This document shows positions 1 to 13,200 of a stretch of 64,000 bases of DNA, piece by piece. Made by a program: the position numbers and the translations under genes. How positions within the stretch are numbered: the stretch's first letter is position 1; each line of letters begins with the position of its first letter. The notes under the pieces were generated by a model that saw nothing but the letters and a program-made list of their open reading frames with translations, was not told where the DNA came from and did no database searches. The stretch is from Paralvinella palmiformis (taxonomy: Eukaryota; Annelida; Polychaeta; Terebellida; Alvinellidae): NCBI GenBank assembly GCA_025642065.1, contig JAODUP010000713.1, forward strand, positions 69,501-133,500, in the 5' to 3' direction.

Positions 1-2028
1 CAACATTAAGTCCTCGATATAATTAATTGTGGACTGTTATAGATTGACAACATTACAGAGTGATCGCAAACTGTAGGCTATGAATTAATTAAGTGACTGG
101 GCTGTGAAATCAATTATTTATTTACAGTTTCAGAGCTTCGTTTCCTTCGATATCATGTGTGCACAATTAAAGTGTTAATTAATAAAAGAGTATGTGATCA
201 TGTAATATATAGTACTAGTATTAGCAATTCATTTCAACCATGCGCACACATGTACACGATGACATGTGGAAAACCAGAGAGCTTTTGTTTATCTGAGAAA
301 TACCTCCGGTCGCTGGAGGCGCCACTGGTTCGAAATTCAACATGGCGCGGCATGAGTAACGCCTCTCTATATTTAAGCTTTCTGGTAATGCCCCTGCTTT
401 ACCTTATTTCGGCCTACGTCAAATTCACTTTTACGGCACTTTTCTACAGGCTTTGAACAGGCTATTATTCATGAAAAGAACGCTTTATAAATAATAATAA
501 TAATAGTATACAATGACCTCAACTTTTTAGAGAAATCATTCCTCTACCTCCGTCGTTATGGGCAACTAACTAAATGTCAGTCTGGAATATTCAATATAAC
601 AATGATCACTGTACACGAAGTCTTAAGGTAATGCATGTTAGCAATCTGGCTATGGATCAAATAAACAACAGCTTATAAGAGTCTAACTAAGACCTTAGTA
701 TCTTATATCAACTTATTTCGTCCCAGACGAGACATTACAGGTCAATGCCAATCGCGGTGATCATTTTTGTTGTTGTTTCATCAAATATATCCTTAGGAGT
801 TGAACGAAATAAAGTATCATATTTACTGTATATCAGTATTAATTAGTCGTTAATGTGGCATAATCTACTTTGTAGACGTTCACACAGCGAAGTTCATGTC
901 CTCTATTTTTATTATGAGCAAGACAGAAATGTAGTATTTTATTACCATTGATACAAACAAACAAACAAACAGACAGACAGATAGACAGACATATATACAT
1001 ACAAACAATTAAACAAACACACATACATACTAAGTCGCCTTCATCTTTTATTTCGCCTCATTATATTTATAAGTCATTCGGATTGTTTTAAGCTTATCAT
1101 GTGCGCTAAAGAGGCCATAAAACGGCAACATTTTTATACACAAACGCGCATGTATGCACACACACACGTACGTACGCACGCACATATATAATGCCAAAAA
1201 CAACCAAAAACAAACAACAACAAAACATGACATGATGAATACACAGTTAGAAGGCAATTATAGTCTAGATTCAATAGATAAATTGTCTCCCACATTAATA
1301 TGTTTTAGGGTTGTATTTGATACCATCATGAACAAACATTTAAGATTCCCTTCATACCGTAAAAACTAAGAAATGTTCTAAAAACATGGAAGCAAAGATA
1401 AATAGAAATAAAGATCCAAATGAACCCCAAGGATCAGCTAGACTACACGCTAATAGACATAGCGTTGACAAAAAGAAAACATATGTGACGTCAATACTCC
1501 GGATAGAGGAAAACATCCAGGTGACTTGTAAGCCAAAGGTAAAGAAGAAGAAAATAAGAAGAAAAAAATGCTTATAATAGTGCCAAATTAGTGGTAAATA
1601 TTTTAATTGGTAATAAAAAACAAGCGATAACAATGTCGACGTCCTTCTTCATGTTAATCAATCAAGTTTATAATATTCTCTCAATCGTTGATATTTGACC
1701 GGACTTGCGCTAGAAGACGCCAATCGTCATCAGTTACTAACTGATGACTTAATGTAAATTTCGGCTAATATCCAATAAAATGGCATTAATTACTTTAATT
1801 GACTTTATATAAATATGATTCATTTCATGTCACTCGGCATTTAGAACCGTCTTTTGTTTGAATAGCAATAAAGAAATGTATCGAGAATGTTTACTTTTTT
1901 ATAATCTGTGCAACTTTCTATGGAAATATGTTTGCCTTTGATTCTCTCTTTTAAATTCTTAGATAGTCGTGATATTTCAATATATAGATTAAAGTGAGCA
2001 GATGCATATTCTCAGATAACACAACGAA

Positions 2029-2092
2029 GTTGGGCCAACATTGGCTGCTACATTGACCCAGCATTGGCTGCCAACATTGGGCCAGCGTCCAT
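2029..2092. repeat. Degenerate 24-bp tandem repeat
   Basis: About two and a half units of a roughly 24-bp sequence are visible, sharing the cores TTGGGCCA/TTGACCCA and CATTGGCTGC. I see no coding or structural role. Confidence 0.5.
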
Positions 2093-3228
2093 TTTTCCAA
2101 CATTTATTTGTATTTACAAATATTTCCTCGATGCTTTCTCTCTCACTCGATCACTCAATCACATGAGTACATAAATATGAGAATATCAATAAACGTAATG
2201 AACGCGTTTATAAAATCGCTCGAATACACTGACATACATATTTCATATTTATTTTGCCATATTTTCTGTGCGTATTTATATTTTGTTGATTATTTACGTT
2301 CATTTTTACTTGGTTACGCAATCTATTATAGCCTATCGCGAGGAAAACATTTTCTGCAAAATATTAACATTGCATTTTATTTCCCTTTGCATTAACATCA
2401 AAATGTATTTTCTAATAACATTTCTTTGAATTTCCTCGTTTATTTAACAGTGGTTTTCATCATTCCTGGAACATATATGTAGTCGAAGGGATCGATATAC
2501 TTTAAGAAAATGGTCAGTTGATCATAAGAATGTTCAAAATGATGATGATGATTGAAATGATGATGAAATATTATTGTATCATTTATTAATGATGAAGAGC
2601 ACCATAGATCAGTCTACACTTAATTGGTTTATTAGAAACGTCACTGCTTTTTACAGTTTAATTTACAACTTATTAGTATAAGAACCAATGTTTTGCATCG
2701 AAAACCTATAGCTTTTACTATACTAAAATGTACTATAGTCACCCAGATTCTTGGATGGTAGATATTCAATAATAATAATAATAATAATAACAATCATGTG
2801 CCAACTGACGACACTGCATGAGGACTGATTATCAGCTATAAGAGGTAATTTTCCTAACGCAATGAGAAATAAACCATTCAACTAAATAAACATATACTTC
2901 GTGTCGAAGAATTGTCTTCAGAAATTAATTAAATTAATATCAACACTCGGTTGTATAAAGGCAAAATACCTTTTAATGGTGCAACTTAGCCTTAGCCTTA
3001 GGCTACGCAACAGACCTCAGGTCTCGAGTCTCTACAGCAGATATATTAGATGAGTGATCTTTCATCAGACCTTTCATCAGATTATCCCACTTTCTTAGTG
3101 AGTATCCCCCTCTGCCATATATGGTGGTAGGTGAGTGATTGGGTTCTTTGTATAAGAACTTTTTTGGCGTGTCTTTTATGCAACACGAATTTCGAACGTT
3201 TTCCTCAATCCGCTCACATTCAACAGGC

Positions 3229-3366
3229 GCTTTGATTGGCTCCTGCTGGTATTCGTTTACGATCAACAAAGCTTGACTTTCAGCGAAAGCTTGACTACGA
3301 ACGTTATATTTATAACCAATCAGTGGCGAGTTATTTGCCTCACTGCGGGCTTTGTTTGTTGACATC
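3229..3366 (+). promoter_or_regulatory. Probable promoter of the GNAT-PARP gene
   Basis: A CCAAT box lies at 3316-3320 and an inverted CCAAT (ATTGG) at about 3234-3238, 45 and 130 bases ahead of the start codon at 3367. The local sequence is richer in G+C than the rest of the upstream region. No convincing TATA box is placed correctly, although an AT-rich TATATTTATA stretch lies at about 3305. This is inferred from position and motifs only. Confidence 0.4.
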
Positions 3367-6300
3367 ATGGAGTCTGGTTTGGAGAATGTCGAGAACCGAA
3401 CGCAAAGTGAAAATATTGAAGATAAATATTTGATCAAAGATGACGACCTCACCATCGAACAAGAACGGATACTTTCGGGAGCGCAGTTATCGGAAGAGCG
3501 CGAGTTTCGTGATAAAAATGGCACAACAGTCACCGTCACACCCGTGCTTCTGGATTTCAGAAGGATTCTACAGAGCAAGAGTTCCGTGGAAGTGGTGCCG
3601 GGGGTATGCGTGCCTTATTAATTGTATAATGTATTTGTAAGATCGAATCAACTCATTCATATATATGAATATTAATAAAACCATTCCTTAGTAGATTTAT
3701 TCGCAAATTGTGAAATGATTAGTGGGCACTTCGTCTTCCGTCAAACGCCCAACGGTTGAAAGGGCTACTCAGTCTACTGACTACTGTGACCATCATTATA
3801 CCGATTAAACCTTGTCTATTCAGTTTCAAAGTGTATAAATAAAAAGTGGTAATTTGATTGGTGATTCCAATAAGAAGTACACGAGCCATGAGTCTCAATT
3901 AACTGGCTCATTGAATATGATTGATATCTTCCAGATATAATATGAAGTCGTTAAAAAAGTAACTTAGTAATTCTGTGGATGAAAATATAAAATGCTTCAA
4001 AAATTACTTGAGTGGCAGCTAAAAAGAAATTATTTTATGACATGTTTAATTTATTTTAAAAAAAATGAAAACATGTCATGCAGTACTAAAAACAAGCACT
4101 TGAAGCAATGGGTAAAAATATATAAATCAAACTTGGCCGGATTTATTGGTTGCCCCTGACTTTCAAAATAGATAACAAGTACATCTGTGTTTCACGAGAA
4201 ACTGAAATAACAAATAGCTTTGATAAATATATTTTTAAATTGGTAAGACTACTTTTGAAAATGTCCCTAAAACACCAAAATCGGACCATTTGAAAATACC
4301 TCAAATTAACAGTATATTTTTAGAAACTACAGAATCAGATCAAGTTGTCTGAATGACAAATAAATTAAAACCTAAGCTTACTGTAGGTCATAATGAAATA
4401 TCTTCTAAACTATTCAAAGAAACTATTGAATACATTAAATAGCCTTTGATCCATATCATAAATATATTATTTCTTACTGGTATTGTTTCTAATCAACTGA
4501 AAATAGTTTAGGTAATTCTGATACTTAAAACATCTGATCCCATTGAACTTACAAACTGCAGACCCATCAGCCTTCTCCTTGCTTTTTTGAATTTATTTGA
4601 AAGGATAATGTATAACAAGGTAATGTGGTTTTTCAGTGGTAAAAATATTCCTTATAAACATCAATATGGTTTTTGCAACAAACACTCAACAATTCACCCA
4701 ATTATACATTTATTAAATTAATGTGCATTAGGCCATTGTTTTTTGGAATACTTGTTTTACAAGTCCGCCAACCACATCTGAAACTCGCCGCCAGGAAATA
4801 AATTGACTTTTATTCATTTTATTATTATTTTCCCGTCTGCGGCTAACCTTGTTTTTTCCCTTCAAATTGTTTATTTTGACATACAAAATACATAATTTTA
4901 ATGAAAGCAAATGCATACAGAATGTTGAAAAGGAAGATGCTTGAAGCATTGCTTATACAATGCATCCCTCCTTAACTTAACATTAAAAACATTCATGATA
5001 AATTTAAAAATAATGTGGAAGTTTAGCACTCGGAATTTTTCCCCAGTAGCTACTAACCTAAAATATACTCAATTAATTTAGGGGAGAAGTGGGGTGGTTC
5101 GACCACCTTACACTTCAATGGTTTGATCTTAGTATACTCGATACACCAATCGGCAAGAAGTACTTATATGTATATAGTGTAGACTTTTGAAATGTTTACA
5201 TCTATTCGAATTTTGATACAACCACTTTCAGTCACTAATTGTTTTTGGTGGTGTATTAGTGCAAATTGTTTCAAAGTAAACACAAAACAAATATTCAGTG
5301 ATATATTATGTTCCAGCTTAAAACTATTAAGTGTAATAAATAACGAATAGGGTTTTAATGTTGCGGTTGATTCTCCCCACCTGGTCAAGCCTCCCCACTT
5401 CTCCTATATCTTTTTGAAACAACAACAAATCAAAATACTACCTATAACTAGCTATTAGCACAATGGTTTTGGTTACAGCATACATGAAAAAAACTCTTCA
5501 GGCATCGCTCAACAAGTCACTCATTTTGTCTTCCTTGACCCGCACAGTAAACAGCCTTGTGGAGTGGGGCATTGTTAAGTATCACCCCTGCCTACGGTAT
5601 CCATGTGTTTCAGATATTTTTCTTGGAAAAACCTGTCTGGATACTCGAATCTGACAGTTTACAAATCTGGGCCATAAACTTCTGAATTCAACAGTCCGAT
5701 TCACACCAATCGCTACATGGAATGATTGGTTTTGTTGCAGATCGCACATGTGGAATCATGTTCTTACGTTTAAATGTGTTCCAATTTTTGTCGGATTTGC
5801 ATAACTCATATATGGAATATCGGTTGTAAGCTTATTAAAATACGCAGATCAATTTGCAACAGTGCTAGTCTCAACCAATCAACAACAGCGTAAGAATCCA
5901 TTGGAAAGATGGTGACTCATGCTGGTGCTGACAGTGACATGTCTATTGTTTACTTTTCACTGACGGTTAACGACAGAAAGAAAATAATAAAGACCGAAAA
6001 AAGCTAAACTATAGGAGAGATTGTCAAAAAACAATGGCTTTAGCTGATAATTCTTCTCATAAGCAATTTATAGTTTCTGCAATCTCTCAAAATTATTTAA
6101 TGTCATTAAAAGACATGATATTAATTTAATTTAATTACTATGGTATCACCAGGAATTGCCAATCAATGGTTTGCCAGTTATCTTGTAAATAGAAAACAAT
6201 ATGTTCAAATCGGTAAAACAAAGTCTGATGTTAATTTCATAAACTGTGGTGTACCACAATAGTCTATCCTGGTTCTCTTGCTATATTTAATATATGTTAA

Positions 6301-6434
6301 TGACCAGACATGGGGTCAATTCAATTTCCTTTAAAAAAAATAATCCAGAAATTAATATACCATTTTGCAATGCTAACACTTACATGTGGTGTTACCAATA
6401 TACTGGAACCATAATGATCCAGAACTTTGGTTCC

Positions 6435-6487
<53 letters not shown>

Positions 6488-7111
6488 TATGCACACCGAC
6501 TGTGGCACCCCAAGTGAGAATTTTAACCAATTAAAATGGTCTGGATACAGTGGACTCCGCCCCAACACTGTGACGCCACCACACAGCATACCTGTAATCT
6601 ATATAGAGATATTGCTATTTAGAGCTTAGAGGCTGTGCTGATTAAGCGACAGCCTGGGGATTCTCCCCGAACATCAAAACCAAACCAAAGGAATTAATTA
6701 ATTTTTTCATCTCACCGGGAATACCAATCTGGAGCAAAAACTTGCCCTATCTCTGCTAAAACTGTGACTACTATTGCCTGTCCCCAGACCTAACTGTTTT
6801 AATAACCATTTGAGATCTTTTGTAAACTTACCATATGTCAGTGGTTTACCCAGCAGGAGTTGTGAAAGTAATACAGGATCTGACCCCTGCTGGGTGTTAA
6901 GCAAAAACGTTGGTTTCAAAGCTCCTACTGGACAGTGGAATATAAACACATCTTTGATGATTACAAAATATACTCTTACATGGGGTTGTACCCAAGACTA
7001 TGATCCATCACTTGATATAATAAAATATCTTTTTAGCTAAAAGCGCCTTGTGGTTAGGCTTGTGCTATTTTTTACCATGTTAACACTTACATGTGGTGTA
7101 ATAATTTGTTG

Positions 7112-7166
<55 letters not shown>

Positions 7167-7213
7167 CTTGTAGTTTGGGGAGTATCTCCAGGCTGTCGCT
7201 TGTTTGGCACAGC

Positions 7214-7251
<38 letters not shown>

Positions 7252-10200
7252 TGAATGTGGCACCACATGTGAACATTTAACCAATTAAAATGGTCTGAAT
7301 ACCATTGGCTCCACCCAAAACATGACCCCACCACAGAGCATGCCTGTAATCTTTATAGAGATATTGCTATTTAGGAATTTACCCCCGTTCAATGTTTAGA
7401 ACGGGCAAAAAAAATCCACAAATTAATTTACCATTTAATTTTTTAATTCAGAAATATTTCTTCCATAACAATCCTACTTGCAATATAAACTACTCGGAGT
7501 AGGTATTCCAGTAGGTACTCGGAGTACCTACTCATGGTAAAAAGTATTAGGCAAAAAGAGTCAGAAAAAAAGTGGATTTGGGAAAAGTTTAATAAATTTG
7601 AAGTGGAATTGACCAAAGATGGAATTGGAATTGACAAAATGGAATTGACCCCATGTCTGTTAATGACATATAAAAGTTCACAGATACTCATATACTGCCA
7701 TTTGCTGATGACACTTCTTTAGTCATTAGTAATACCAATGTTGCTCCTTTATACCAAAGAGCAAATGTGGAAATGAATATCTTATTTTTAAACGGTTTTG
7801 TGTGAATGGTCTCTAATTAAACAATAAATAAAAAATTGGTAATTTTTAAAGGTGGTACCAAAAATATTCATTTTAGCAACTTGGACATTTCAGTTAATGG
7901 TACTGACATTTGGAGCAAATTGGCTCTCAATTTCAAGAGAAAACCACCAAAGTTCTTGGTGTGATTGTAGATGAATTCCAAATTTATCAATTCCAATTCA
8001 GTTTTTTAAAATAAGCAATTCGGAATTGGATTGCTCATCAATTCAGGAATTGAATTGACCCCAATTTGTCTGGTCTCAGGTTTTATATTGCATAAAGCAG
8101 GTAAAAAAATTGTTATCAAAAGATAATGTAAAATTCTATACAAGGCACTCGTACAAACATATATCTCCTATGGTATTCTAATTCGGGGAAATGCCAATTC
8201 ATCAATCCTCCAGAAAAAGTGTATTTACAAAAAAGAGCTACTGGTATTGAAATTATTAATAATGCTGGTTGTAACAATCATATGAATCCTTTATTCAAAA
8301 ATTTTAAAATCTTCAGATTATGTGACAAGTATGTTTGTTTATGAACTACTTTATTAGTAAACTACTTCTTCATTATTTTGATGAGAAGTTCCATTTCAAT
8401 TCTGATACCGGTATATAGAATGATCACATGACAAGACAATCTAGTCATATGAATGTACCTAGATATAACTCTGCATTATCTAGTAAGTTGCCTTTATTTA
8501 ATTTTCCTATTACGATGAGAATCCGTTAATCCGGACATCATTTATCCAGCAAATCCACCTTCTGACACATTATTTTCTGTGATGGATTTAGCTCCATTAT
8601 AAATGACTCTTTAATCCAACTAAATTGTGTTCCAACTCCGACACTTCATTTCACCAACAGAATGTGACATTTCAAGGTAAAATTACCTCGATAATCTGAC
8701 AACACAAAAATGTTGCCAAATATTTCCACTAGTTCAGTCATGCATTAAACAGACCTGACATGTTGTCAGTAATGGTTAATTAACCCAACCACACATGATA
8801 ATTGCTATATCATAACCAATTACAATCGTCCTTGACCATATACACTGACACACAATGCTTCCATTGCCTGTGGCTATCTCATAGCCAATCTTAATCATTC
8901 ATGGCTAATTATAAACACAAATGTGTGATCTTTCCAATGAGCAGATCATGAGTTAATCTGATGGACTAAGTGACACAAGTATTTCTTTATAATGTCTGTA
9001 ATTAACAAACATCAAAATTATTTGGTCATTTATTGTGTTATAATTGTTGAAAATAAATAAATACACGACAAGTTTATAAGTGTCATTGTGGTTCCAATGG
9101 ATGTTGCATATAATTTTTGTTACATACAAAGGCATGTTTTTATGAACTAAAAATGTTTGACACCGACTACCGGTATGTCACAGGCTTGATATTCTGACAT
9201 TCATATTTATCTGACATATTATCATGTGACAAACCTTGTCGGATTAACAGATTCTCACTGTATCTGAAACAACTGGAATCATACCCTTTCCACTTGTATA
9301 TCAAGATCACAAGCTAAGAAAACACCGAAAAGTTACATCTTATCAATAATATACTCAGCATCTGTAAAATGCAACAACCCTTATTGTAGTCAGTGTATAC
9401 ACTATAGTTAAGCATCTGATTCCTTGGTATCTGGTTATCATATTTCCATATTTATCATTGATACATGACAAGGCTTGCGAATACAATAACAGTTAACTAA
9501 TTTTTTATGAAGATATCATAACATCAATATATATTAATATTATGGACTTCAGAAAGAAATAATATGGAAACTTATTCTCAGTTCACCTCAAGGTGAGTTT
9601 CTAAGTTTCCATTTTCCACATTATTAATTCATATATGTGCTGAATCCTATTTGATTGTACATAAACTTATTTTACAAGTGACTACAGTCATACAATACAT
9701 GCTGCATTAAAATTCTGTCCATGAAGTTAGAAGGAAGATAGCGGATCCTGCATATGACTTTTTTTCATGTTTATTGTTTACAAAAATAGCCATTAATTAC
9801 ATTTATGGGCATAACATATATATCTGTTATTCTATATACAATTTTTAAATGTTCAAAGACTATAATGTAGTCTTTGAACAATTAAGATTATATTATAATC
9901 TTAATTCTATTTCCTCTATTTGGCATATTTTTGTGATATACATTACAGTGATGAATACTTTATAATGTAATCGCAGATATAATTGATTACAATTATTATT
10001 AAGATAACAGATTACTAAAATCCTGTAATTGCTCTAATTCTGTCATTAGCACGGGGGTTTATTTCTTCATCTAGGTCTCAATTACAAGATACGCCTTTAT
10101 GAGCAGTTGAATCTATCCACAATCATAATATAAACAAACCCGCCCTATATACTGAATTTTATTTTTTGGTAAATTTGCAGGGATCCCAGTTTGGAAAAAG

Positions 10201-13200
10201 TTATAATGGTAAAATTATACTATATTAATTATTATGACTAAATTTAAGTAATAAAAATTAATCGAAGCATACCTACTTATATTCCACTATTCAACCCTGT
10301 GTGTTTGTGTGTGAGGGAGAAAGAGAGGGAGGAAAAAACAGGAAATGTTCAATTTAATTTCTTTCCAGTGGGCCTTTGATTTAAATAGTTATTGTTCTAA
10401 AAATGGGATGTGACAAAAAATAAAAATAAATGCTTTGATATTGGTTTTCTGCCAAACTTGCAGGTTCCAAATGAAGAATTACTGCACTCGGTTATAGGTC
10501 TGTACAACACTTCTCTGAGTGAAATGACGCCTGATGTTCTCTATACCTCTGTTTGTGATAAACGAGCCAGGACAATTATTCTGCTTCAAAGTGTTGCAGG
10601 TAAAAAGCATTATGCCATTCCTTCCTAATGTTGACTTCATATATCATTCTGGCCTATGACATTTTTCTGTTATTGTATTATTTCTTAATTATGTTTGCCA
10701 GTTTAGTTCTTCGGTTGTACTATATTTATACCATTGATATTGTTTAGACGCTGTGGGTGAATATAATGCAAGAAAGAAAGATGCAACGGATGGAAATGGA
10801 GAAAACCCTAGTTTAGATGAGGATAAAGAAGATAGTTATACAGTTGAGGGATCTACGCCGGGATTCTTTGCGGGTGTCTTCAGTGATCAGGATACAGGCT
10901 ATTCAGAAAGGTTACATTATTAATGTATTTAAGGAGATACATATTGTTTATATCTAAGTCTGTATAAAAAATAGGGTTATCTTTATTTAATCATGAAAAT
11001 ATACACGGTATATGTTATGGATAGAGAATGTTTCCTTGTTTTTTCAAAAAGAAACTCTAAAAAGGAAAGTGGCATTTGAAGAGGAATTTGTCTTTTTGAA
11101 ATGGAAAATACCGCATTCAAACAGAATTTGTCATATTTTTAAAAACAGAATTTGTCTTATTTTTAAACAATACAAGTTATAATGGCACTGATAGTTGCCT
11201 TACCTACCCAATGCTGTATTAGCTATGCTGAATTTTACTGTGATAGAAGTGGTTCTGACATATGGAATTATATTAGCATTATATTAGCATTATATTCAGT
11301 CTCCAGTTGATCTGTAGGTTGTGGGCTATCTGAGACCTATAATATTGTTTGAACATTTTGTAACCTCTAATACAAGGTTCAATATGCTGCATACCACTAT
11401 GTAATTATATTAAATAGTGCCTTAAAATGGCCAATATTATTTAAAAAATGAAACATTTCTTAGACCCCACAGTCCTGCACCAAATCTCCAGCTAGATTTG
11501 TGCACCACTTGCGATTCCCTGTTTGAAAATTTCAGCTATATTTTCCAAGTCCACTTTAATCCCTGGTTATTAAATACCAAAAATAATTGTACTTTCAAAT
11601 CTATCAACTGAAATAAAAAAATGTATTAATTGCTAATTGTACAAATTATTAGGACTAGCTTTGGATTAATTCATTATTGTTTGAAGGTAGATTTAGACCA
11701 AGATTTAGACACAATGGCTTTCAATCTATAAATGATGAAATATTTGAAGCAACAAAGGTATTTTGTAAATTCAAATGAAATGCTGCAAGTTCTCCTCAAT
11801 ATGATAATATTATCAAATGCATAAATAAGAGGCTATAATTATCAATTATAGTAAAATTGAAGCTAACCACATGTTTAACAAAGGCTATTTGTGCATGTCC
11901 AGTGTGCCTCAATAGTCTAGTTGGTAGTGTGTTGGACCACAGATCACTACCATGTGAGTTAAAATCTTGGCATGGGCATATCTGAAGGGTGTTTCATCTT
12001 TTGTTTCACTTCATTACCTTTGGAGATCACTCGGCTCATTAATAGCCTAACATGTGCACAAAAGTAGCCATGAAACATTAATCATCATCTTTTGCATGTC
12101 CAAAGTATTCATGAGTAATCTTTAATGTGAATACATAATTTAACCCCATACTTGACTATTATCCACAAAATAGTTTCCTGCAGTTGGTGACACATCACTT
12201 GGATTATTTTATGCATTGCATTACTATGTGTACAGAAGTATTTGTTTTCATTAAATGGTTATCAACATTTGTTTTATAAAATGATACCTTAATTGTAAGA
12301 TATAAAAATAATTAATTTCTCAGACATTGAAACAAGCAGGATTTAAATATATGAATTATATGAACTAATAACTGGAAATAATTAATTTTTTTATTTATGG
12401 TATGTGAATTATTTGTTAATTTTCAAATTTTCTAAAACAATTACATTTTATTTCTATATTGCTAGAAGACATTATTATTCACACATATATACACATACAT
12501 GTGTGTGTGTGTGTGTACATATATACGTAGTACTAAAATTTGTGAAACTAGATGTGAGACATTTTAAATGCTGTCCATGCACAATTTTTCATGGTAAGTA
12601 TCATATGCTATTCTAATGTTATGCATTATCTTGAATGAAATATTTGATCATGGTGGCTGCAAAGATATTGGAAGCATTTTAGCAAGCAAACCAAATCTTG
12701 ATTAATCTAAATTTATATTCGTATCTTATTATATCTATAACATTACAACATTATATGTTCAATTTCCCCCCCCCCCATTTTGTGTCAAGAAGCCAAGTTA
12801 TTGCACGTCAGTAATCAAAACATTATAAAGCCTGACATCTGCCAGTACTTCTTACTCACAGCTTAATTGTTATTACAGCTTCCATTCAGACATGTGGAAC
12901 ATTACAGTAATATTAGGGAGAAACTAAAGTCTGAACTACAAGATGACTGATCAAATATTGATGAAGCTTATTAAGTACATTTATAATCCAGTGGCACACT
13001 TTGTGATATTTTACTGAATTCTAATGTATAATCCAATTATTTATGATAACCAGAGTTTAGTCAGGATGCAAGCAATCTTCTTAAAAAACTTAGGATAATA
13101 ATTGTTTGGAAATTCTCAGCAGTTACCTAAAGTTATGCTAAATAAAGTGGATAATTTACAGCATCAGTTAAAAGGAACATACATACATTTATGTTTTGTA

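Larger units (their letters stand above)
1..3366. other. Intergenic region upstream of the GNAT-PARP gene
   Basis: I see no supportable gene here. Open frames are short, lack domain features and overlap simple repeats. The stretch holds a tetranucleotide-type tract of AAAC/AGAC/ATAC units at about 955-1030, an (AAT)n tract at about 2768-2790, a perfect short inverted repeat at 1728-1747 (ATCAGTTA-C-TAACTGAT core) and a degenerate 24-bp tandem repeat near 2029-2090. The last 140 bases act as the promoter of the next gene. Confidence 0.6.
4130..8512 (+). mobile_element. Decayed non-LTR retrotransposon (LINE) reverse transcriptase, in pieces
   Basis: Four blocks on the + strand read as successive parts of one LINE reverse transcriptase. 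Block 4200-4722 has the early RT motifs (NEISSKLFKE, NCRPISLL, HQYGFCNKHST). Block 6128-6304 carries GIANQWF, CGVPQ and YLIYVND. Block 7660-7976 carries the catalytic FADDTSLVIS box and KVLGVIVDE. Block 8060-8512 carries ALVQTYISYG and the C-terminal tail. The blocks contain stops and frameshifts. The motif order fits the Jockey/CR1/RTE-type group of LINEs; I cannot name the clade. The element lies in the first intron of the GNAT-PARP gene in the same orientation. Younger insertions separate the blocks: a hAT element at 6305-7659 and unrelated DNA at 4722-6115. The Tigger-like element begins where the LINE ends. Confidence 0.85.

Noticed and set aside
3003..3578. 191-residue open frame on the minus strand
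   Set aside because: It is antisense to exon 1 of the GNAT-PARP gene and its promoter, and it has no domain features. The plus-strand exon has a proper start, donor and matching downstream exons.
10180..10207. Possible 28-nt exon (after TTTGCAG, before GTAAAA) in the first intron
   Set aside because: Including it would shift the frame and hit a stop in the next exon, while direct joining of 3603 to 10464 is in frame.
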